NCBI GenBank assembly: GCA_964610025.1
Contig: CAZSTX010000035.1
Span: forward strand, 1 to 21,436
Direction of reading: 5' to 3'
Length of the DNA: 21,436 bases
From: UBA5266 sp964610025
GTDB taxonomy: Bacteria > Bacteroidota > Bacteroidia > Bacteroidales > WCHB1-69
Both the position numbers and the translations under genes were made by a program. Below are positions 15,815 to 21,436 of this stretch, piece after piece (the stretch's first letter is position 1; each line of letters begins with the position of its first letter). The notes under the pieces were generated by a model. That model was given only the letters and a program-made list of their open reading frames with translations. It did not search any database and was not told the DNA's origin.

Positions 15815-16690
15815 ATGAGAAATCTAATTTCAATATTTTTATTTTTATTTATTCTAATACAAGTCAAATTAGGATTAACGCAAGAAAAACAACTTCAAAT
15901 TAACGAAATTTCAATTTACAATACAGATACTATTTCGCCTTATTTACTAAGATGGATAGAAATATATAATGCGAGTAAAAATGAAATAGATTTAGGAAAT
16001 TATTGTTTTACAAACGACCCCAACAATATTAATAAATTCAATATTTTCAGTCCAACTATTATTCCTCCAGATTCTTATTTTCTTTTGTATAATTCAGATA
16101 CAATTATAGATTTGTCAAATACTTATCGTATCAATTTTATGTTAGACGACACTTCATTATTTGACAATGGAAATGCTTTTTTTGCAATTTTTGATATAAA
16201 TAATCATCAATTAATAGATAGTTTTAGCTATAATATAAATGAACAACGAGAAGGAATAAGCATAGGTTTTTTTGACAAAAATAGGAGAGAATTATTACTC
16301 CCTTCTCCATTGGCTGTAAATAAAATATTACAAAATGAAGAAGATAATTTAACTACACCAACATATAGTGCTACTACAACTGTTTTATTTTTAGTTGGAA
16401 TTTTAATCATAGTTGTAATTGTCTATACTTTGAAGCGTAAATCTAAAAGAGAAATAATGGAAGATAAAAAAGAAGAAAAAATCACTCAACCATTGATAGC
16501 CAAAAAATCAAGCGCAATTCAAACAGAAATAGATACAGAATTGTTAGCGATTACAATGGCATTTCATGTGCATTTAAACGAAAGAAATCACGATATAGAA
16601 GCTACAGGATTTTGGCTAAAAAACAATCCTACTCATTCACCATGGGCTAATCGTTCTTATAATTTTAAAAAAACACCTAACAAAAAATAA
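15815..16690 (+). CDS. Lamin-tail-domain / OadG fusion, decarboxylase gamma-like subunit
   Basis: 291 residues in four parts. A signal peptide covers residues 1-22. An extracytoplasmic lamin-tail (LTD) beta-domain covers about 26-165, with LQINEISIYN, LLRWIEIYNAS, EIDLGNY and GNAFFAIFD spaced as in LTD proteins. One membrane helix covers about 188-206. A Lys/Glu-rich cytoplasmic tail ends in TELLAITMAFHVHLNE and SPWANRSYNF. The helix plus tail is the OadG-like part; compare TAVMFLALHLYMQELN and SPWNSKYYN in the gene at 13542. The topology (N-terminus outside, tail inside) is what an OadG would need. The role of the external LTD is unknown; binding to another envelope component is only a guess. 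It is the first gene of operon 2, 8 nt before a carrier gene. Confidence 0.75.
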   Translation: MRNLISIFLFLFILIQVKLGLTQEKQLQINEISIYNTDTISPYLLRWIEIYNASKNEIDLGNYCFTNDPNNINKFNIFSPTIIPPDSYFLLYNSDTIIDLSNTYRINFMLDDTSLFDNGNAFFAIFDINNHQLIDSFSYNINEQREGISIGFFDKNRRELLLPSPLAVNKILQNEEDNLTTPTYSATTTVLFLVGILIIVVIVYTLKRKSKREIMEDKKEEKITQPLIAKKSSAIQTEIDTELLAITMAFHVHLNERNHDIEATGFWLKNNPTHSPWANRSYNFKKTPNKK

Positions 16691-16698
16691 TATATTTT

Positions 16699-17124
16699 AT
16701 GAAAGAATACAAAATTAACATTAATGGTAGTATTTACAATGTGAGCATTGAAGAAACTGGATTATCAGGAGCAAACGCAATACATAAAATAACGTCTACT
16801 TATCCAAGTGAAAATAAAAAAATAGTTATTCCACCAACAGAAACATTAACATCAGAAGAAGAGGAAGAAAGACCAGCACCTATAGTAAATGCTAATCCAG
16901 GAGGAGAAGATTATGCTATTGCATCACCACTTCCAGGTATTGTTTTCGATATTTTGGTCAGAGAAGGCGATAAGATTACAGCAGGACAAAAAATAGTTGT
17001 TGTAGAAGCTATGAAAATGGAAAACGATATAGAAGCAGATAGAGATGGTATTGTTAAACAAATTCCTATATCAAAAGGCGATAGTGTTTACGAAGGCGAT
17101 ACTTTAATTGTATTATCAGTTTAA
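16699..17124 (+). CDS. Biotin carboxyl carrier protein of Na+-translocating decarboxylase (operon 2)
   Basis: 141 residues. Biotin motif EAMKMEN with Lys106 as acceptor, in a C-terminal biotinyl domain with SPLPGIV and GDSVYEGDTL. The N-terminal half (MKEYKININGSIYNV, then an acidic EEEEE linker) has diverged from the copy at 11332. The last 86 codons are nearly the same at nucleotide level. It is the only carrier visible in operon 2 within the window and so would serve the carboxyltransferase at 17585. The epimerase ATG follows after 13 nt. Confidence 0.92.
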   Translation: MKEYKININGSIYNVSIEETGLSGANAIHKITSTYPSENKKIVIPPTETLTSEEEEERPAPIVNANPGGEDYAIASPLPGIVFDILVREGDKITAGQKIVVVEAMKMENDIEADRDGIVKQIPISKGDSVYEGDTLIVLSV

Positions 17125-17157
17125 AATAAATAATTACATGAATTTAAAACGTATTGA
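16867..17157 (+). repeat. Near-identical repeat, copy 2 (biotin domain - spacer - epimerase start)
   Basis: Partner of 11500-11790, with 8 differences in 291 nt, several of which change codons near the domain start (Asn-Pro here, His-Gln there). The shared stretch runs through the intergenic spacer and into the epimerase up to the first CGTATTGA. Confidence 0.9.
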
Positions 17158-17545
17158 ACACATAGGCATAGCAGTTAAAGACTTAGAAAGTGCTATTGCA
17201 TTTTACGAAAAACAATTAGGGTTAAAATGTTATGCGATTGAAGAGGTAAAAGACCAAAAAGTGAAGACCGCTTTTTTTAAAATTGGAGACGTTAAAATAG
17301 AGTTATTAGCATCAACAGATTCGGATGGTCCTATTAGTAAATTCATCGAAAAAAAAGGAGAAGGTTTTCATCACATAGCTTACGAAGTAGATGATTTAGC
17401 TAATGTTTTAAATACTATGCCCGATAGCATTCAGCGTATTGATACTATTCCACGCAAAGGAGCTGAAGGCTTACGAATAGCTTTTTTGCATCCCAAATCA
17501 ACGGGAGGAGTATTGACAGAGCTATGTGAAAATCCAAATAAATAA
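17138..17545 (+). CDS. mce: Methylmalonyl-CoA epimerase
   Basis: 135 residues from the ATG at 17138. A longer frame opens at 17108 but overlaps the carrier gene, and the matching ATG at 11771 in the remnant supports the shorter start. VOC-fold enzyme interconverting (R)- and (S)-methylmalonyl-CoA in the succinate-propionate pathway. The motifs are RIEHIGIAVKDLESAIAFYE (His8, an expected metal ligand), IELLAS, GEGFHHIAYEVDDL (second His ligand) and GGVLTELCE with the C-terminal Glu ligand. Its place beside a biotin-dependent decarboxylase suggests that methylmalonyl-CoA is the substrate of the pump. The methylmalonyl-CoA mutase is not in this window. Confidence 0.93.
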   Translation: MNLKRIEHIGIAVKDLESAIAFYEKQLGLKCYAIEEVKDQKVKTAFFKIGDVKIELLASTDSDGPISKFIEKKGEGFHHIAYEVDDLANVLNTMPDSIQRIDTIPRKGAEGLRIAFLHPKSTGGVLTELCENPNK

Positions 17546-17584
17546 AATAATAAAACATAATTTTATCATTAAAATCATTAGAAT

Positions 17585-19144
17585 ATGTCCATGCAAGATA
17601 AAATCAAAGAATTGTTGGAGTTAAGAGCAAAGGCTCGCTTGGGAGGAGGCGAAAAGCGAATCGAAAAACAACATCAACAAGGTAAAATGACTGCTCGCGA
17701 AAGAATAAATATGTTATTAGATGAAGGCAGTTTTGAAGAATTTGATATGTTTGTAACACATCGTTGTACTAATTTTGGATTAGAAAATGAAACCTATTTA
17801 GGTGACGGAGTCATTATAGGATACGGTAGTGTTGACGGACGATTAGTTTATGTATATGCCCAAGATTTTACTACTTTTGGCGGTTCTTTATCCGAAACAC
17901 AAGCAGCCAAAATATGTAAAGTATTAGACAAAGCAATGAAAGTAGGAGCTCCTGTTATAGGGTTTAACGACTCAGGTGGAGCACGTATACAAGAAGGAGT
18001 TGCTAGTCTTGCCGGATATGCTGAAATATTTCAACGTAATGTATTAGCATCAGGACTAATACCTCAAATTTCTGCTATTTTTGGTCCCTGTGCTGGTGGA
18101 GCTGTATATTCACCTGCTTTAACAGATTTTATTATGATGGTAAAAAATACAAGTTATATGTTTGTTACCGGTCCAAAAGTTGTTAAAACAGTTACGGGAG
18201 AAGATGTTACTGTAGAAGAACTTGGAGGTGCAACTATGCATGCTACTAAATCTGGAGTAGCACAATTAGTTGTTGATAATGAAAAAGAAGGTATTAAAAT
18301 GATTAGACGTTTGTTAAGTTTTCTACCTTCCAACAATATGGAAAGCCCCCCAGAAATAGAATGCACAGACCCTATTGAAAGAGTAGATAATACATTAAAT
18401 AATATTATTCCCGAAAGTCATAAGACACCTTATGATATGAAAAATGTGATAAATTCTATCATTGATAATCAGGATTTTTTAGAAATATTACCCGATTATG
18501 CAAAAAATATAATTGTTGGCTTTGCTCGAATGGGAGGAATGACTGTAGGAATAGTAGCTGATCAGCCTGCTCATTTAGCAGGAGTATTAGATATTAATGC
18601 TTCAAGAAAAGGAGCACGTTTTATTCGCTTTTGCGATGCCTTTAATATACCTTTAATAACTTTAATAGATGTTCCAGGGTTTTTACCAGGAACAGGACAA
18701 GAGTATGGCGGATTGATTCTTCATGGAGCTAAATTGCTCTATGCATATGGAGAGGCTACCGTTCCTAAATTAACGGTGATTTTGCGTAAAAATTATGGTG
18801 GTGCTTATTGTGTTATGAGTTCTAAACATATGAGAGGCGATATCAATTACGCATGGCCTACCGCCGAAATAGCAGTTATGGGTGGTAAAGGAGCAATAGA
18901 AATTCTTATGAGCAAAGAAATAAAAAACATAGAAGACCCTGAAAAATTAGCAGATTTTATGGAAACAAAAGAATTAGAATATAGAAGTCAATTTGCAAAC
19001 CCATATATAGCAGCTAAATATGGATACCTTGATGATGTTATTGAACCACGCAACACACGATATCGTCTTATTAAAGCTTTAAAATCTTTACAAGGCAAAC
19101 GTTTAGAAAATCCACCTAAAAAACACGATAATTTACCTTTATAA
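17585..19144 (+). CDS. mmdA: Acyl-CoA carboxyltransferase, methylmalonyl-CoA decarboxylase alpha / PccB family (operon 2)
   Basis: 519 residues, co-linear and equal in length to the enzyme at 11947 but clearly diverged. The same two-crotonase architecture is present: GGARIQEG, FGPCAGGAVYSPALTDF, IDVPGFLPGTGQEYGG and RKNYGGAYCVMSSK. The notable difference is Cys409 where the operon 1 enzyme and typical PccB/MmdA proteins have Asp. That position controls acyl-CoA preference in characterised acyl-CoA carboxylases, so its substrate may differ. An alternative ATG lies two codons in (17591). Intact epimerase upstream and a TerC-family gene 9 nt downstream imply cotranscription. Confidence 0.9.
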   Translation: MSMQDKIKELLELRAKARLGGGEKRIEKQHQQGKMTARERINMLLDEGSFEEFDMFVTHRCTNFGLENETYLGDGVIIGYGSVDGRLVYVYAQDFTTFGGSLSETQAAKICKVLDKAMKVGAPVIGFNDSGGARIQEGVASLAGYAEIFQRNVLASGLIPQISAIFGPCAGGAVYSPALTDFIMMVKNTSYMFVTGPKVVKTVTGEDVTVEELGGATMHATKSGVAQLVVDNEKEGIKMIRRLLSFLPSNNMESPPEIECTDPIERVDNTLNNIIPESHKTPYDMKNVINSIIDNQDFLEILPDYAKNIIVGFARMGGMTVGIVADQPAHLAGVLDINASRKGARFIRFCDAFNIPLITLIDVPGFLPGTGQEYGGLILHGAKLLYAYGEATVPKLTVILRKNYGGAYCVMSSKHMRGDINYAWPTAEIAVMGGKGAIEILMSKEIKNIEDPEKLADFMETKELEYRSQFANPYIAAKYGYLDDVIEPRNTRYRLIKALKSLQGKRLENPPKKHDNLPL

Positions 19145-19153
19145 TTTTTCAAT

Positions 19154-20209
19154 ATGGAAACTGCAGTTATTATTTATTGGATTATTTTTGTTGCTATTTA
19201 TTTAATAGTATTTTTTATTGATTTCTACGTTACAGATCATCGCAAAGGGGAGCTTACTGTACCTAAAGCATTGAGATGGACAGGTGTTTGGATATCTATA
19301 GCATTACTTTTTGGAGCATCTTTGTTTTTCTTTTTTCCTCAAAATCCTGGGGTAGAAGGTAGTAATACTGCTCACGTGATGGGAATAAAATTCATTTCAG
19401 GTTATTTGACAGAGTATTCTTTGTCGGTAGATAATCTGTTTGTCTTTATTATGATATTTTCTTTAATGTCTGTCCCAGCAAAAAATCAACCTAAATTATT
19501 AAAATTAGGAATATTATTATCTATAGTATTACGTATTTTATTCATCCTTGTAGGAATGGAATTAGTGCAAAGATTTGAATGGATTATTTATATTTTTGGT
19601 TTGATTTTATTATGGACAGCTTATAAAATGGCATTTACTAGCGAAGATGAACAAGTAGATCCTAAAAATAATTTTTTATATAAATTAGCTTCAAAATATT
19701 TCCCTGTAGACCCTGATTTTGAACATTCTCATTTCTTTTCGAAAATTAATGGCAAACGCCATATAACTATGTTTGCACTTGTGTTTTTAGTAATTGGCTC
19801 TACTGATGTATTGTTTGCAGTCGATTCTATTCCTGCAATTATTGGAGTGATAAAAGAAGGAGCTACTAATATACTTACACCGAGCGAAGAACAGTTTTTA
19901 GCAATCACATCTAATGTATTTGCTGTTATGGGATTGATATCGCTCTATTTTGCCTTAAAAGGCATTATGGGAATGTTCCGATTCTTGAAACACGGAGTTA
20001 GTTTTATACTTTTATTTATAGGATTAAAAATGCTTTTACCAGCTATTGGAATTGTGAATAAAGTAGCTGGAAATACAATAGAGACATTCTTTTCTTCACA
20101 CTCTTGGCTATCTTTAGCTGTTATTGTTTTTACACTTGTATTTTCAATAATATTATCTGTTGTAATCAAAGAAAAAAATACAGATACAGAAAATAATATA
20201 AATAATTAA
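19154..20209 (+). CDS. TerC/Alx-family integral membrane protein
   Basis: 351 residues, about nine membrane helices. Family motifs are FISGYLTEYSLSVDNLFVF (80-98, Asp93) and GSTDVLFAVDSIPAIIG (215-231, Asp218 and Asp224), whose acidic residues lie in membrane segments. TerC/Alx proteins are associated with tellurite resistance and, for Alx/MeeY types, with manganese export or metalation of exported proteins; the exact substrate here is unknown. It starts only 9 nt after the carboxyltransferase and ends 27 nt before oadB, so it is embedded in the decarboxylase operon. There is no room for a yybP-ykoY manganese riboswitch directly before it. Confidence 0.9.
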   Translation: METAVIIYWIIFVAIYLIVFFIDFYVTDHRKGELTVPKALRWTGVWISIALLFGASLFFFFPQNPGVEGSNTAHVMGIKFISGYLTEYSLSVDNLFVFIMIFSLMSVPAKNQPKLLKLGILLSIVLRILFILVGMELVQRFEWIIYIFGLILLWTAYKMAFTSEDEQVDPKNNFLYKLASKYFPVDPDFEHSHFFSKINGKRHITMFALVFLVIGSTDVLFAVDSIPAIIGVIKEGATNILTPSEEQFLAITSNVFAVMGLISLYFALKGIMGMFRFLKHGVSFILLFIGLKMLLPAIGIVNKVAGNTIETFFSSHSWLSLAVIVFTLVFSIILSVVIKEKNTDTENNINN

Positions 20210-20236
20210 TATATACATTAAAAAATTTTAAAAAAT

Positions 20237-21385
20237 ATGAATTTACAAGATTTAATGCCAGTACTTTTTGCTTTTACATGGAAGCATTTAGTGATGTTGG
20301 CTGTTGGCGGTATATTGATTTACCTTGCCATAAAAAAGGAGTATGAACCCACTTTGTTATTACCAATGGGTTTTGGAGCTATTTTAGTTAATATTCCATT
20401 ATCATCTGCAATAACTCAATTTGACCCAGCTATTGGAGAAGAGGTTACTGGTGCATTGTCTTTTTTCTTTGATGTAGGAATACAAGCAGCAGAAGTGTTT
20501 CCTCTCTTAATATTTATAGCAATAGGAGCAATGATCGATTTTACCCCTCTTTTTAAAAATCCTTTTTTACTTTTATTTGGTGCAGCAGCTCAATTTGGTA
20601 TTTTTATCACAATGATATTTGCTGTATTAGTCGGATTTTCATTGCACGAAGCAGCATCTATCGGTATTATTGGAGCGGCTGACGGGCCAACTTCTATTTT
20701 TGTTGCAGCTCGTTTTGCTCCCGAATTATTAGGACCTATTTCGGTAGCTGCTTATTCTTATATGGCATTAGTACCAATTATTCAACCACCAGTCATTAAA
20801 TTGATTACTACAAAGAAAGAACGTCTAATACGTATGGAAGGACAAAAGAAATTGGTTTCTCGTACTGCTTTAATATTATTCCCTATATTAGTAACAGTTA
20901 TTGCAGGTTTGATAGCTCCTTCTTGTTTAGCACTTATAGGATTTTTAATGTTTGGTAACTTAATTAGAGAGTGTGGTGTGTTAGAAAAGTTATCTTTAGC
21001 AGCACAAAACGAATTGGCAAGTTTGATTACTATTTTATTAGGAATTACCATTGCAAGCACAATGACAGCTGATAAATTTGTTAATTTAGGTACTTTAATG
21101 ATTATAGGTTTAGGATTATTAGCCTTCATTTTCGATACTTTTGGAGGCGTTATGTTTGCAAAACTTATCAATTTATTTTTACCATCTCATAAGAAAATTA
21201 ATCCTATGATTGGTGCTTGTGGAATTTCGGCTTTCCCTATGTCGGCAAGAGTAATACACGCTATGGGGCAGAAAGAAGACAAATCGAATTTTCTTCTTAT
21301 GCATGCTGTTAGTACCAATGTTGGTGGACAAATTGGCTCTGTGGTAGCAGGTGGTCTTATTTTAGCATTAGTTCCATTGTTTTAA
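20237..21385 (+). CDS. oadB: Na+-translocating decarboxylase beta subunit (operon 2)
   Basis: 382 residues, multi-helix OadB/MmdB/GcdB family, shorter at the N-terminus than the operon 1 copy and with no signal-like extension. The catalytic signature is GIIGAADGPTSIF with Asp149 (equivalent to Klebsiella OadB Asp203). APELLGPISVAAYSYMALV and IQPP follow. The C-terminal block is TNVGGQIGSVVAGG (360-373). GAADGPTSIF instead of GGADGPTAIF, and a different N-terminal region (GIQAAEVFPLLIFIAIGAMIDFTPLF), show that it belongs to a different subgroup from the gene at 14387. It is probably not a simple tandem copy. It would work with the carrier at 16699 and the carboxyltransferase at 17585. Confidence 0.93.
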   Translation: MNLQDLMPVLFAFTWKHLVMLAVGGILIYLAIKKEYEPTLLLPMGFGAILVNIPLSSAITQFDPAIGEEVTGALSFFFDVGIQAAEVFPLLIFIAIGAMIDFTPLFKNPFLLLFGAAAQFGIFITMIFAVLVGFSLHEAASIGIIGAADGPTSIFVAARFAPELLGPISVAAYSYMALVPIIQPPVIKLITTKKERLIRMEGQKKLVSRTALILFPILVTVIAGLIAPSCLALIGFLMFGNLIRECGVLEKLSLAAQNELASLITILLGITIASTMTADKFVNLGTLMIIGLGLLAFIFDTFGGVMFAKLINLFLPSHKKINPMIGACGISAFPMSARVIHAMGQKEDKSNFLLMHAVSTNVGGQIGSVVAGGLILALVPLF

Positions 21386-21390
21386 AAATT

Positions 21391-21396
21391 AGGAGG
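21391..21396 (+). promoter_or_regulatory. Strong Shine-Dalgarno site AGGAGG
   Basis: AGGAGG lies 8 nt before the ATG at 21405. It is the only consensus-strength site I noticed before a start in the window; the other genes have AT-rich upstream regions, as usual in Bacteroidota. Confidence 0.6.
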
Positions 21397-21404
21397 ATTA
21401 TATT

Positions 21405-21436
21405 ATGAATATACAAGATTTAACTTCAGCTTTAAC
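21405..21436 (+). CDS. Partial gene at right edge, possibly another OadB-like start
   Basis: An ATG 19 nt after the oadB stop opens a frame that runs off the window after ten full codons, reading MNIQDLTSAL. The first residues resemble the start of the upstream OadB (MNLQDLMPVL), so a further decarboxylase beta-like gene or a local duplication is possible. Ten residues cannot settle this. The strong AGGAGG site supports it as a real start. Confidence 0.5.
   Translation, partial: MNIQDLTSAL

Noticed and set aside
17108..17137. Longer epimerase start at TTG 17108
   Set aside because: It overlaps the end of the carrier gene, and the aligned remnant at 11771 and the family N-terminus both support the ATG at 17138.
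19145..19153. Manganese riboswitch (yybP-ykoY) before the TerC-family gene
   Set aside because: Only 9 nt separate it from the preceding gene, so the structure has no room.
1..21436. CRISPR arrays, tRNA or rRNA genes, insertion sequences
   Set aside because: I saw no regularly spaced repeats, no tRNA-like cloverleaf signature such as a GGTTCGAATCC-type arm, and no transposase or terminal inverted repeats. The only long repeat is the decarboxylase patch.

Overview
The window is strongly AT-rich and carries typical Bacteroidota gene families and signals. These include a Big_5-type lipoprotein, a DUF4783-nadC pair, a DUF4199-glycosyltransferase pair, an Rnf cluster, and Na+-decarboxylase genes of the methylmalonyl-CoA type. 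Several upstream regions carry the Bacteroidota promoter element TAnnTTTG, and most genes lack a clear Shine-Dalgarno sequence. An anaerobic, succinate/propionate-type fermenter, probably Bacteroidales or a near relative, fits best. This is inferred from gene content only.

Layout. (1) 176-3238, plus strand: a lipoprotein with an Ig-like domain, a small DUF4783-like exported protein, and nadC (NAD biosynthesis), the last two overlapping. (2) 6426-3249, minus strand: a tight operon of DUF4199-like membrane protein, polyprenyl-type glycosyltransferase, diacylglycerol-kinase-like lipid kinase and secreted DNA/RNA non-specific endonuclease, joined by TAATG and ATGA overlaps. (3) 6607-10760, plus strand: rnfC-D-G-E-A, a ferredoxin:NAD+ oxidoreductase ion pump. 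rnfB is not beside it, and rnfC appears to start at TTG. (4) 10872-15622 and (5) 15815-21436 and beyond: two tandem, related Na+-translocating acyl-CoA decarboxylase operons.

How the genes could work together: the biotin-dependent decarboxylases would couple decarboxylation of a (methyl)malonyl-type CoA ester to Na+ export. Rnf would couple ferredoxin oxidation to cation export. The intact epimerase would supply the correct methylmalonyl-CoA stereoisomer. From 6.6 kb to the right edge, nearly everything is membrane bioenergetics.

The most unusual part is the pair of decarboxylase operons. Both start with a homologous promoter/leader and the order [OadG-like - biotin carrier - methylmalonyl-CoA epimerase - carboxyltransferase]. 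In operon 1 the OadG-like protein has lost its lamin-tail domain and membrane segment. The epimerase there is reduced to a 40-codon in-frame remnant, by a 285-bp deletion that matches an 8-bp direct repeat in the intact copy. The biotin-domain/spacer/epimerase-start segment is almost identical between the operons (8 differences in 291 nt) while the flanking genes have diverged, which points to gene conversion. Operon 2 encodes an OadG-like subunit fused to an extracytoplasmic lamin-tail domain, a carboxyltransferase with Cys instead of Asp at a known acyl-CoA-selectivity position, a TerC-family membrane protein, and a distinct OadB. A further gene begins at the right edge behind a strong AGGAGG site.
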